Positions 26,420 to 36,918 of a stretch of 64,000 nt of DNA are shown here, piece by piece. Below the pieces are notes generated by a model that did no database searches, was not told the origin of the DNA, and worked only from the letters and a program-made list of their open reading frames with translations. This stretch comes from Aurantimonas marina (GTDB lineage: Bacteria > Pseudomonadota > Alphaproteobacteria > Rhizobiales > Rhizobiaceae), in the NCBI RefSeq assembly GCF_017183135.1, contig NZ_JADDXW010000004.1, positions 236,074 through 300,073 of the forward strand, in the 5' to 3' direction. The translations under genes were made by a program, and so were the position numbers. The stretch's first letter is position 1. Every line of letters starts with the position of its first letter.

Positions 26420-29400
26420 ATGAAAACAGCGATTCGGATTGGCGCGGGGCTGGGCAGTCTCGCCATATTCATTGTCCTGGCGATCGGCATTGCCATCAGC
26501 GCACTGCTGTGGACCGATCGAGGCGAAAACTTGCTGCGTTGGCAGATCGAACGGATCGCCTCGGCGTTCGTCGGGCCGGACTTTTGGGTCGAATTCGGTC
26601 GCCAGCAGGTCGGATTCGGTCCGGCGGGAACTCTCGGTATCCGCTTTTCCGACATCGTGATCAAGGATCGGCGAACCGGTCGGGCAGTTGGAACCGCCGG
26701 CAGCGTGCGTGCCGGCGTCAGTCTGGGCGCGCTCCTTGGTGGAAAGCTTTCCGTCGATCGCCTGTCCGTCGAGACCGTGCGTCTCGATCCGTCCATCCGC
26801 GACCATTTGCGGTCGGACAAGGAATTCGCTGCGGAAGATCTCTTTGCCTCTATCGACCGCCCATTCGTCGCTATCGAGGCTATCGGGTTGCGCCGTATCG
26901 CAATTAGCGATCTCGTCGTGCTCGGCCATGACGCATACCGACTTGAGAACTTCGAGATCGCGGCCGATGCCTCGGGTGAACTTACGATGGACGCCAAGGG
27001 CATTGTCGCCGATCACGCACTTGCCTTGTCCGGGACAGCCAAGCTCGATCCGAACCGGCAGCGAATTGTCGAACTCGCGGCGAGAACCTCCGAGCAGGAA
27101 TTGCAGTGGGGCGGGGGAGCCGCCAACGGTGATGACGACGCGCTCAGGCTCGTGCTGCCGGCAAGCTTCGTCGTTTCGCTCACCACGACGACGTCCGGCC
27201 GCCGTATCGCCGCGAGCGTGAAGGGTCACGACGGCAGAATCGTTGGAAAAGCCACGCAACCTGTGGCCACGGCAAGGGGCAGCATCAGCCTTGCCGAAGG
27301 CGAGGACGACCTGAGGATCAGCGGTGGGCGGGTCGATTTCGGGACGGCCGAAGCAGAGTTCGCTGGCCGGGTCGCTCTGATTCCGGACGGTTCCGGGCGC
27401 CATCGCCTGGAACTTCGCACCACCCGACTGGACTCGACGGCAGGAGGCGTTGGTGCGGTCTCGGCGTCGCTCAAGGCGGTGGGAGCTGTTGATTTCCGCT
27501 CGGCGCGTGCGACATTCGACCAGTTGTCCCTGAAGACCGCTCGCGGCGAACTGTCCGGTACCGGCGAACTCACAGGTTTGCATTCCGCGGATCGCGTCCG
27601 GCTGGACCTCAACGCAACGGCGCTGACGGCCACGGACATCAGAGCGTTCTGGCCGTTTTTCATTGCCGGCAAGGCCCGCGACTGGGTGCTGGGTCATGTC
27701 GCCGAGACCGGATCAATACCGACGGGTTCGCTCGCTCTGGATACCAGTCTTGCGCGGCTCGCCGAGATCGCCGTGCCAGGCGAGGGGCCGACCGGGGACG
27801 AAGTGCGGCTTGCGCTCGATTTCGAGAATGGGACCTTCGCGACGATCGGCAACATGCCCGCTGTCGAAACCGTTTCCGGAACGCTGGACTATCGTGACGG
27901 CGCGACGCTGATCACGGTCACGACCGGCGGCATCACCGGCTTTCCGAGTCTCGAGATCATGCCGTCCTCGTTGGATTTCGTCCGGGCGGAACATGGCGTG
28001 GCCGCGTCGCTGTCGCTCAATCTCGCCGGCGATGCGCCGACGCTGCTTCGGCTGGCTGACCGCGAGCCGGTGGGGGCGTCCCGGAAGCTCGGCTGGCGGA
28101 GCGACGACGTAACGGGCCGAGCCAGCGTCGGGGTTGGCGTTGCATTTCTTCTTGGGCAGCTGGCGCCGGAACAAAACAGGTTGGAGAGCTGGTCGGTCTT
28201 CGCCGAACTCGATGGGGTTGGCCTCAACCGCCAGATCGATGGACGCGAGATCAAGGCCGTATCCGGGATGGTCACCATCGCCCCCGGCGCGGCTATCGGG
28301 GACGTCGCGGCTGCGATCGACGGGATTCCCGCCAGGGTGGAGTTTTCTCAGCCGATCGGACCGAATCCGATCGGCGAGGCGACGCTCGACGTGACCGCGC
28401 GATTGACCGACGAAGAGGTTCGCACGGCGTTGCCGATGCTTGGCGAGATCGTCGATGGCCCGCTGTCGGCGCGCTTTACGCGGGTCGGAAGCGAATTTCG
28501 CGCCCGGCTCGACCTCGGGGCGGCGCGACTTGACATGCCGGCGGTCGGCTGGAGCAAAGGTCCAGGTGTCCCTGCAACGCTCGCCTTTGATCTGAGCATA
28601 TCAGGCAAGCAGATCTCGATGCGCAATGTCGAATTGTCCGGGGAGGGGTTTTCGGCCCGAGGCAGCATCGAAGCGGACGGCTCTGGCCTCAGAAGCGTGA
28701 CGCTGGATAGTGCGGCTCTGAATCGGGGGGACGACATCTCCGGACAGCTCGTCCGCAACGACGGTCGATATGTGCTCGACCTGACCGGCCGCAGCCTGGA
28801 CGCGCGGGCGATGCTCGATCGGCTTCGCCGGGACGGACTCGCGTCGAAACCGGACCAAGCGAGCAACCGCAAGGCCGTCGACGCCACGATCGTGCTCGAC
28901 CGCTTGCTGGGGTTCGACGGTGAGGAGTTTCGCGATGCAACAATTCGCTACAAGGCCGGGGGAGCGATCTCGCTTTCAGCCAGCACGAGTGCCGGCCGTC
29001 CGATCGACCTCTCGTTCCGGCCACGCGGCGCGGATCGGTTGGTCAGTCTTGCCACTGACGACGCCGGATCGGTGCTCCGCTTCGGCGGGCTTTATGGGCG
29101 CATGCAGGGTGGCGCCGCACGCTTGCAGCTCTCGGGAACAGCGTCGGGCGGTTTCAGCGGCCCTTTGACGCTGCAAGATTTTACCTTGGTGGACGAACCG
29201 AGATTGGCAAACCTGGTGGGGACCACGCGAACAGGAAACGAAAGTTTGGCAGGTGCCCTCGGCCGCGAGCTCGAAGTGTCGCGCGCCTATTTCGACTCCG
29301 CGTCCGTCGGCCTTGCCTGGGACGGCCGTCAACTGCTGGCGCGCGAGGGCATCGTGCGCGGGCCGATCTTCGGCTCGAGCTTCGAAGGCACCATCTATAA

Positions 29401-29626
29401 TTCCAGCGAACAGATCGACATATCAGGCTCGTTTATGCCGGCCTACTCAATCAACCGTTTGTTCGGGGCCCTGCCGTTTGTCGGGGGCATCCTCGGCAAC
29501 GGGGCAGAGGGCGCGCTGATCGGCATCACCTACCGGCTAGCCGGCGCCTTCGGCGATCCGACTTTGACGGTCAATCCGATTTCGGCGATCGCGCCGGGGA
29601 TATTCCGCCGGATCTTCGAATATTAG
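26420..29626 (+). CDS. AsmA-like / DUF3971 envelope protein
   Basis: A 1068-residue protein with a single N-terminal membrane helix (residues 5-29) and a very long periplasmic body rich in alternating beta strands, ending in a typical AsmA C-terminal region (ALGRELEVSRAYFDSASVGLAWDG, GSFMPAYSINRLFGALPFVGGILG). DUF3971/YhdP proteins belong to the repeating-beta-groove group thought to carry phospholipids between membranes. The ATG at 26420 starts directly with the membrane segment. It is divergent from bcp and convergent with tyrS; DUF3971 next to tyrS is usual in this order. Confidence 0.88.
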   Translation: MKTAIRIGAGLGSLAIFIVLAIGIAISALLWTDRGENLLRWQIERIASAFVGPDFWVEFGRQQVGFGPAGTLGIRFSDIVIKDRRTGRAVGTAGSVRAGVSLGALLGGKLSVDRLSVETVRLDPSIRDHLRSDKEFAAEDLFASIDRPFVAIEAIGLRRIAISDLVVLGHDAYRLENFEIAADASGELTMDAKGIVADHALALSGTAKLDPNRQRIVELAARTSEQELQWGGGAANGDDDALRLVLPASFVVSLTTTTSGRRIAASVKGHDGRIVGKATQPVATARGSISLAEGEDDLRISGGRVDFGTAEAEFAGRVALIPDGSGRHRLELRTTRLDSTAGGVGAVSASLKAVGAVDFRSARATFDQLSLKTARGELSGTGELTGLHSADRVRLDLNATALTATDIRAFWPFFIAGKARDWVLGHVAETGSIPTGSLALDTSLARLAEIAVPGEGPTGDEVRLALDFENGTFATIGNMPAVETVSGTLDYRDGATLITVTTGGITGFPSLEIMPSSLDFVRAEHGVAASLSLNLAGDAPTLLRLADREPVGASRKLGWRSDDVTGRASVGVGVAFLLGQLAPEQNRLESWSVFAELDGVGLNRQIDGREIKAVSGMVTIAPGAAIGDVAAAIDGIPARVEFSQPIGPNPIGEATLDVTARLTDEEVRTALPMLGEIVDGPLSARFTRVGSEFRARLDLGAARLDMPAVGWSKGPGVPATLAFDLSISGKQISMRNVELSGEGFSARGSIEADGSGLRSVTLDSAALNRGDDISGQLVRNDGRYVLDLTGRSLDARAMLDRLRRDGLASKPDQASNRKAVDATIVLDRLLGFDGEEFRDATIRYKAGGAISLSASTSAGRPIDLSFRPRGADRLVSLATDDAGSVLRFGGLYGRMQGGAARLQLSGTASGGFSGPLTLQDFTLVDEPRLANLVGTTRTGNESLAGALGRELEVSRAYFDSASVGLAWDGRQLLAREGIVRGPIFGSSFEGTIYNSSEQIDISGSFMPAYSINRLFGALPFVGGILGNGAEGALIGITYRLAGAFGDPTLTVNPISAIAPGIFRRIFEY

Positions 29627-29668
29627 CCGTTACGCTGCCAGACGGAGCACTGTGTCCTCTTTCCGGGA

Positions 29669-30922
29669 TCAGGCGACGGGCCGCACGAGAACGTGCTTCT
29701 TACGCCCGACCGACAGTTTGGCGACGCCTTCGGCGAGATTCCGCGATCCCACCATGAGCCGTTCGTCAGATACAGGCTCATCGTTGAGACGGACGGCGCC
29801 GCCCTTCACATGCCGGCGCGCCTCGCCATTCGATGCCGCAAGCCCAGCCGACACGAGGAGCGACAGAAGCCCGATACCGGATTCAAAGGACGCCGCCGGC
29901 ACCTCGATCGTCGGCAGGGTCTCCGCAAGTGAGCCTTCCTCGAAGGTCTTGCGGGCCGTCTCGGACGCCTCGTCGGCGGCCTCGCGCCCATGCAGCATCG
30001 CCGTGACTTCGTTGGCGAGGCGCTTCTTCGCCTCGTTGATTTCCGAGCCGCCAAGCGCTTCCAGTCGCGCGATCTCGTCCATCGGCAGTGTCGTGTACAG
30101 CTTGAGGAAGCGGCCGACGTCGGCGTCCTCGGTGTTTCGCCAATACTGCCAGAAGTCGTAAGGCGAGAGCATGTCGGCATTGAGCCAGATCGCGCCGCTG
30201 GCGGTCTTGCCCATCTTGGCGCCCGAGGCCGTGGTCAGGAGCGGCGAGGTGAGGGCAAACAGCTCCGCGCCATCCATGCGCCGGCCAAGGTCGATGCCGT
30301 TGACGATATTGCCCCATTGGTCCGAGCCGCCCATCTGCAGCCGGCAGCCAAAGCGGCGATAAAGCTCGACGAAATCGTAGGCCTGCAGGATCATGTAGTT
30401 GAATTCGAGGAAGGACAGCGATTGCTCCCGACCGAGCCGAAGCTTGACCGAATCGAAGGAGAGCATCCGGTTGACCGAGAAGTGGCGTCCGACGTCTCTC
30501 AGGAACGACACGTAGTTGAGGTCGAGAAGCCAGTCGGCATTGTCGACCATGACGGCATCGTTCGGACCCTCGCCGAAGCGGATATAGCGCTCGAAGGAGC
30601 GCCTGATCCCGGCAAGATTCCGCTGGATCCCCTCTTCGGTCTGAAGCTTGCGCGCTTCGTCCTTGAAGGACGGGTCGCCGATCATGCCGGTGCCGCCGCC
30701 CATCAACGCGATCGGGCGATGGCCGGTCTTTTGCATCCAGTGCAGCATCATGATCTGCATCAGCGATCCGACATGGAGGCTGGCTGCCGTCGGATCGAAA
30801 CCGATATAGCCGGTGACTGTTTCGGTGCGGAACAGCTCATCGAGGGCGGAGTCGCCGGATGTCTGGTGAATGAAACCGCGTTCGCAGAGGGTCGCCAGAA
30901 ACTCGGACTTGAAACCGGTCAT
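29669..30922 (-). CDS. tyrS: Tyrosyl-tRNA synthetase
   Basis: A 417-residue class I synthetase. The HIGH-type motif is [11 protein letters not shown], the KMSKS-type loop is [11 protein letters not shown], and the Tyr-binding region [28 protein letters not shown] is intact. An S4 RNA-binding domain forms the C-terminus ([20 protein letters not shown]). The start [17 protein letters not shown] is family-like; the longer reading frame upstream would add 27 unrelated residues. It is divergent from anmK, a common pairing in alphaproteobacteria. Confidence 0.96.
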   Translation of the reverse strand: MTGFKSEFLATLCERGFIHQTSGDSALDELFRTETVTGYIGFDPTAASLHVGSLMQIMMLHWMQKTGHRPIALMGGGTGMIGDPSFKDEARKLQTEEGIQRNLAGIRRSFERYIRFGEGPNDAVMVDNADWLLDLNYVSFLRDVGRHFSVNRMLSFDSVKLRLGREQSLSFLEFNYMILQAYDFVELYRRFGCRLQMGGSDQWGNIVNGIDLGRRMDGAELFALTSPLLTTASGAKMGKTASGAIWLNADMLSPYDFWQYWRNTEDADVGRFLKLYTTLPMDEIARLEALGGSEINEAKKRLANEVTAMLHGREAADEASETARKTFEEGSLAETLPTIEVPAASFESGIGLLSLLVSAGLAASNGEARRHVKGGAVRLNDEPVSDERLMVGSRNLAEGVAKLSVGRKKHVLVRPVA

Positions 30923-31023
30923 GGGATAGTGATCCTGAGAGGTTCGTGGGAACGCTGAGGTTCCTCCGTTCGTCGAAAGCCGTTTAACAGCCCTGACCAA
31001 CAATTCCAGATGCGGAGCCGATT

Positions 31024-32175
31024 TTGACGGATACGCCCCAACGCCGCGCGATCGGCCTGATGAGCGGAACCTCGCTCGACGGGATCGACGTGGCGCTCCT
31101 CGACACCGACGGAGACGGCCTCGTGAAACGTGGGCCGGCGCGGGTCTATAACTACGACGTCGGATTCCGGCGCCGTCTGGCCGAAGGGCTCGAAACCGCG
31201 AAGTCGATCATCCGCCAGACCGATCGTCCCGGTGATCTGCAAGTCTTGGAGGCCGAAGTGACCCGGCGCCACGCGGAGGCGGTGCGGCGCTTCTTCGCTG
31301 ATTGCGGGATCGACCCGGCAACGGTCGACATCATCGGTTTCCATGGCCAGACCGTGCTGCATCGTCCCGACAAGGCGCTGACGGTGCAACTCGGGGACGG
31401 TGGGCTGCTTGCAGATCTGCTTCATCTGCCGGTCGTCTTCGACATGCGCGCGAACGACATGACCCAGGGCGGGCAGGGCGCCCCCCTGGTTCCCGCCTAT
31501 CATGCGTCGCTGGCGAAGAATCTGCTGGCCGAATACCGGGACCTTCCGGTCGTCTTCGTCAATATCGGCGGCATTTCCAACGTCACCTATCTGGACGGCG
31601 AGCATGACCCGATCGCTTTCGATTCTGGTCCCGGCAACGCCTTGCTCGACCAGTGGCTAGACCGCGAGGCGGGGATTCCCTTCGATCAGAACGGCGCGAT
31701 CGCCAGCGAGGGCGGTATCCTGACCGCGCTTTCCGAACGCTATCTGTCCGCCGATTTCTTCGCCCGGGCGGCGCCGAAGTCACTCGACCGCTTCGATTTT
31801 GCCGTTCCGCCGCCCCGCACCGGCTCGTTGGAGGATGTCGCCCGCACCCTTTGCTTCGTCAGCGCACAGGCCATCCTCAAAGCGGCGGCACATTTTCCCG
31901 AGCCGCCGAAACTCTGGATCGTCTGCGGCGGTGGACGGCGGCACCCGGCGATCATGGATGATCTTCGCGATGGCGCCGCGCCGCATGCTCGGGTCGTCAC
32001 GGCCGAGGAGGCCGGCTTCGACGGCGACGCGATGGAGGCCGAGGCCTGGGCCTATCTGGCGGTCCGCTCGCTCGACGGGCGCCCGCTGACATGGCCGACG
32101 ACGACCGGCTGCCGCGAGCCATCGAGCGGGGGCAGCCTCGTGCGGCCCGATTCAAGGCGTGCCGCGTCGGTTTGA
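31024..32175 (+). CDS. anmK: Anhydro-N-acetylmuramic acid kinase
   Basis: A 383-residue kinase that phosphorylates and opens 1,6-anhydro-MurNAc during cell-wall recycling. It opens with [20 protein letters not shown], the ATP-binding GMSGTS motif, and has [40 protein letters not shown] and [12 protein letters not shown]. The only start giving the full N-terminus is TTG at 31024, preceded by GGAG 8 bases upstream. The C-terminus [18 protein letters not shown] is normal for the family. Confidence 0.95.
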   Translation: MTDTPQRRAIGLMSGTSLDGIDVALLDTDGDGLVKRGPARVYNYDVGFRRRLAEGLETAKSIIRQTDRPGDLQVLEAEVTRRHAEAVRRFFADCGIDPATVDIIGFHGQTVLHRPDKALTVQLGDGGLLADLLHLPVVFDMRANDMTQGGQGAPLVPAYHASLAKNLLAEYRDLPVVFVNIGGISNVTYLDGEHDPIAFDSGPGNALLDQWLDREAGIPFDQNGAIASEGGILTALSERYLSADFFARAAPKSLDRFDFAVPPPRTGSLEDVARTLCFVSAQAILKAAAHFPEPPKLWIVCGGGRRHPAIMDDLRDGAAPHARVVTAEEAGFDGDAMEAEAWAYLAVRSLDGRPLTWPTTTGCREPSSGGSLVRPDSRRAASV

Positions 32176-32207
32176 CATTGCAAGACGCTTTGGGCGGAGG
32201 CCTCTGC

Positions 32208-32882
32208 CTATCTCAGTCGTTTGGGTCTGGGGTCCGACAATTCGCCGGCCAGCCGTCGATCGAGATAATCGGCGCATTCGGCGAGCAGCTGGTCGGTATG
32301 TTCGCTGAAGAAGTGGTTCGCACCCTCCATCGTATTCTGTGTGATGACGATACCTTTTTGCGTCTTCAGCTTGTCGACGAGCGTCTGCACGTCCTTGGGC
32401 GGTGCGACACGGTCCTGATCACCATGAATGATCAGACCAGACGACGGGCAGGGCGCGAGGAACGAGAAATCGTAGGAGTTCGGCTGCGGGGCGATCGAGA
32501 AGAAGCCCTCGATCTCCGGACGCCGCATCAACAGCTGCATGCCGATCCAGGCGCCGAAGGAATAGCCGGCCACCCAGCACTGCTTGGAATCGGGATGCAG
32601 GCTCTGCACCCAGTCGAGTGCCGAAGCGGCGTCCGACAGTTCGCCGGCGCCATGATCGAATTCCCCCTGGCTGCGGCCGATACCGCGGAAGTTGAAGCGC
32701 AGCGTCGTGAAGCCGCGTTCGACGAACATATAGAAAAGCTGATAAACGATCTGATTGTTCATCGTACCGCCAAACCGCGGATGCGGATGCAGCACGATGG
32801 CGATCGGGGCGTTCTTCTCCTTGGCGGCCTGGTACCGGCCTTCAAGGCGGCCGGCTGGGCCATTGAAGATCACTTCGGGCAT
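32208..32882 (-). CDS. Alpha/beta hydrolase (dienelactone hydrolase-like, COG2945 type)
   Basis: A 224-residue serine hydrolase. The nucleophile elbow is GYSFGAW, the acid is in IHGDQDRVAPPKDV, and the His in EGANHFF. The N-terminus MPEVIFNGPAGRLEGRYQ and HPHPRFGGTMNN match a family common in alphaproteobacteria and of unknown substrate. Its product start is at 32882; upstream is the divergent suf operon with its iron box, so the gene could share that regulation. Confidence 0.88.
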   Translation of the reverse strand: MPEVIFNGPAGRLEGRYQAAKEKNAPIAIVLHPHPRFGGTMNNQIVYQLFYMFVERGFTTLRFNFRGIGRSQGEFDHGAGELSDAASALDWVQSLHPDSKQCWVAGYSFGAWIGMQLLMRRPEIEGFFSIAPQPNSYDFSFLAPCPSSGLIIHGDQDRVAPPKDVQTLVDKLKTQKGIVITQNTMEGANHFFSEHTDQLLAECADYLDRRLAGELSDPRPKRLR

Positions 32883-32958
32883 AATTGTCTTCCTTGGCGA
32901 GCAGGATTGCTCGGCGGGACGCTTCTTGACGAAGCCCAAGCGGCCTCGTAAGCTCTAG

Positions 32959-32975
32959 TTTAGAATGATTCAAAA
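32959..32975. promoter_or_regulatory. Irr-type iron control element (ICE box) in front of the suf operon
   Basis: TTTAGAATGATTCAAAA fits the published Irr motif of Rhizobiales (TTTAGAA-N3-TTCTAAA) at all but one position. It sits about 100 bases upstream of the first suf gene, between two divergent genes. Irr and RirA control of suf is known in Rhizobium and Agrobacterium; binding here is inference from the motif. Confidence 0.65.
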
Positions 32976-33019
32976 CTACCGGCCGACGTCGAAGGCGTCT
33001 TTTAGTCCAAGCGCTGCCG

Positions 33020-33035
33020 AAAATTCAAGAATTTT
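33020..33035. promoter_or_regulatory. Perfect AT palindrome upstream of the first suf gene
   Basis: AAAATTC-AA-GAATTTT, seven-base arms with no mismatch, in an otherwise GC-rich leader 40 bases before the ATG. It does not match the TGA-N9-TCA core of the RirA box. It could be an operator for another regulator or a hairpin in the leader. Confidence 0.45.
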
Positions 33036-33074
33036 GCGCCGACGGATCACGAAATCGAACCGCTGCGAGAGCGA

Positions 33075-34268
33075 ATGACCGCAAGCCAGCGACGCCTCTA
33101 TCTGGATTACAACGCGACGGCGCCCCTGCTCGAGGAGGCGCGGGACGCGCTGTTGTCGGCACTCGAGGCCGCCAATCCGTCGTCGGTCCATAGCGAGGGG
33201 CGCCATGCGCGGGCCCTCGTGGAGGATGCGCGCCGGGCGGTCGCCCGGCTCCTGTCCTGCGATCCGGCCAACCTCGTCTTCACCAGCGGAGCGAGCGAGG
33301 CGGCCATGACAGCCCTCACACCACGATGGTTGATCGACGGGCGGGAGACGGCGATCCAAAAGCTCGCCGTCATCGACACCGACCACCACTGCATACGCGA
33401 AGGCGGCAGCTTCGCGGCGGATCAAGTGACTCGTTTGCCGGTGGATGCGAATGGCATCGTTGATTGCGAGGCGCTTGCGGCCTGGGTCGTCGGGCTCGGC
33501 GAGGACAATGTCGGCCAGCTGGCGCTGACCCTGGCCAATTCCGAAACCGGCGTCCTGCAGCCTCTGGATCGCATCCATGCGGCGATCGCGGGCCGTCCCG
33601 TCCGGCTGGTGATCGACGCCGTGCAGGCGGTCGGACGCATACCGATCGACCTCGCCGAGACGGGAGCCGACGTGTTGCTGGTCTCCGGCCACAAGCTCGG
33701 CGCGGCCAAGGGCGTCGGCGCTCTGGTTCTTCGTCATTCCACGACGCGTCCGTTTCCGTTGATGCGTGGTGGCGGACAGGAGACGGGGCGGCGGGCCGGC
33801 ACCGAACCGGTTCCGGCGATCGCAAGCTTTGGCGTGGCCGCCGACGTGGCTCGCGAACGTATCATCGAGTCCATGCCGCACAAACTCGCGACACTGCGCC
33901 GTCATCTCGAAGCGGCCATTCGTAAAGCGCTTCCGGGCGCCGTCGTGCTCGGCGCGGAGGCGGAACGGCTGCCGAACACGGTAGCAATCGCGGCGCCAGG
34001 GCTTCGCAGCGAAACGGCGCAGATGGCACTTGACCTCGCCGGTATTGCGATTTCGGCGGGGTCGGCGTGTTCGTCGGGCAAGGTCGGCCGCAGCCACGTC
34101 GTTGCCGCTATGGTCAGTGCAGGCCTTGCCATCTCGGCCGAGGAGGGGGCCATCCGCGTCAGTTTCGGTTACGAAACGAGCGCGGACGATCTCGACCGGT
34201 TCGTCAGGGAATACGCCGGATTGGCCAATCGCGTCACGCTCGCGCACCGACAAGATCACGCGGCATGA
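33075..34268 (+). CDS. Cysteine desulfurase (IscS/NifS-like), first gene of suf cluster
   Basis: A 397-residue fold-type I PLP enzyme that strips sulfur from cysteine for Fe-S assembly. It shows LYLDYNATAPLLEEAR at the start, LANSETGVLQPL, the PLP-Lys motif SGHKLGAAKGVGAL, and the mobile loop with catalytic Cys in ISAGSACSSGKVGRSHV. The SSGK loop is of the group I (IscS/NifS) kind, distinct from the SufS downstream, so the cluster holds two desulfurases, as in other Hyphomicrobiales suf operons. An Irr-type box lies upstream. Confidence 0.93.
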   Translation: MTASQRRLYLDYNATAPLLEEARDALLSALEAANPSSVHSEGRHARALVEDARRAVARLLSCDPANLVFTSGASEAAMTALTPRWLIDGRETAIQKLAVIDTDHHCIREGGSFAADQVTRLPVDANGIVDCEALAAWVVGLGEDNVGQLALTLANSETGVLQPLDRIHAAIAGRPVRLVIDAVQAVGRIPIDLAETGADVLLVSGHKLGAAKGVGALVLRHSTTRPFPLMRGGGQETGRRAGTEPVPAIASFGVAADVARERIIESMPHKLATLRRHLEAAIRKALPGAVVLGAEAERLPNTVAIAAPGLRSETAQMALDLAGIAISAGSACSSGKVGRSHVVAAMVSAGLAISAEEGAIRVSFGYETSADDLDRFVREYAGLANRVTLAHRQDHAA

Positions 34269-34331
34269 GGATTCAATCTTGCACTGCGGCTCCGGGAGCC
34301 TAAAAAGCAGGACGCATCGTTGCTATGTTAA

Positions 34332-34360
34332 GTGCCGCGTCGATAATATCGCCGCGGCAC
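34332..34360 (+). promoter_or_regulatory. Nested hairpin in the leader of sufB
   Basis: GTGCCGCG, T, CGAT, loop AAT, ATCG, C, CGCGGCAC: twelve base pairs in two blocks with one T-C mismatch. It sits in the 138-base gap before sufB. No T-run follows, so it is more likely an RNA-processing or stability element than a terminator. Confidence 0.55.
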
Positions 34361-34406
34361 ACGCCCAACCACCGGACCTTGAATCCGGCGAGTATGGAGA
34401 ATTGGA

Positions 34407-35935
<1,529 letters not shown>

Positions 35936-35936
<1 letters not shown>

Positions 35937-36151
35937 TGTCGCGCCCCAACGCGCCGCAGGATGTCGCCCGCGACGAACAGCTGCGCGCCATCGAAGATGA
36001 GATCGAGCAGGCCCAGGAGGCGATCGGGATGGCGCGGGGAAATGCTACCGACTCGACCGTCGCCGATGAACTTGAAGCGCTTCAGAACGAGCGCGATCGT
36101 CTTCTGACAGAAATCCAATCGGCCGACGTCGCCGATAAAACCGAACGTTGA
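35936..36151 (+). CDS. Small coiled-coil protein between sufB and sufC
   Basis: A 71-residue, highly charged protein whose middle (RAIEDEIEQAQEAIGMARG, then VADELEALQNERDRLLTEIQ) reads as a helical hairpin or coiled coil, without cysteines, signal peptide or membrane segment. I do not recognise a family. It begins at the sufB stop (TAATG overlap) and ends 11 bases before sufC, so it is co-translated with the Fe-S scaffold genes; a structural or regulatory role in that complex is inference. Confidence 0.75.
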
Positions 36152-36162
36152 AGAAAAGACCG

Positions 36163-36918
36163 ATGCTTGAAATCAAGAACCTTCATGCCCGCGTGGCGGA
36201 CGACGAGACTGAAATCCTGCGTGGCGTCGACCTGACGGTCCAAGCCGGCGAGGTGGCCGCGATCATGGGGCCGAACGGCTCCGGCAAATCGACCCTGTCC
36301 TACATTCTCGCCGGTCGCAGCGATTACGAAGTGACCGAGGGCGACATCCTCTACAACGGCGAATCGATCCTCGAGATGGACCCGGCCGAGCGTGCTGCCG
36401 CCGGCGTTTTCCTCGCCTTCCAGTATCCGCTGGAGATACCGGGCGTCGCCACGATGACGTTTCTCAAGACGGCGCTCAATTCCCAGCGCAAGGCGCGCGG
36501 CGAGGGCGAGTTGACGACGCCGGACCTGATGCGCCGGGTGAAGGCGGCGGCGGCCGATCTCAAGATCGACGCGGCGATGCTGAAGCGCCCGCTCAATGTC
36601 GGATTTTCCGGCGGCGAGAAGAAGCGCGCCGAAATCCTGCAGATGGCGTTGCTGGAGCCCAAGCTCTGCGTCATGGACGAGACCGATTCCGGCCTCGACA
36701 TCGATGCGTTGAAAATCGTCGCCGACGGGGTCAACGCGTTGCGTTCGCCGGAGCGGTCCTTCCTCGTGATCACTCACTATCAGCGTCTGCTCGATTACAT
36801 CGTGCCGGACACGGTGCATGTCCTCTACAAGGGACGGATCATCAAGAGCGGCGACAAGGAACTGGCGCTGCAGCTCGAAAACGAGGGCTACAGCCAGATC
36901 ATCGACGAGGCGGCGTGA
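36163..36918 (+). CDS. sufC: SufC ATPase of the Fe-S assembly complex
   Basis: A 251-residue ABC-type ATPase that drives conformational change in SufB-SufD. Walker A is GPNGSGKST, the signature FSGGEKKRAEILQ, and Walker B LCVMDETDSGLDID, all intact. I chose the ATG at 36163 (MLEIKNLHA, the family start) over a TTG five codons upstream. The stop lies inside the start region of sufD. Confidence 0.96.
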   Translation: MLEIKNLHARVADDETEILRGVDLTVQAGEVAAIMGPNGSGKSTLSYILAGRSDYEVTEGDILYNGESILEMDPAERAAAGVFLAFQYPLEIPGVATMTFLKTALNSQRKARGEGELTTPDLMRRVKAAAADLKIDAAMLKRPLNVGFSGGEKKRAEILQMALLEPKLCVMDETDSGLDIDALKIVADGVNALRSPERSFLVITHYQRLLDYIVPDTVHVLYKGRIIKSGDKELALQLENEGYSQIIDEAA

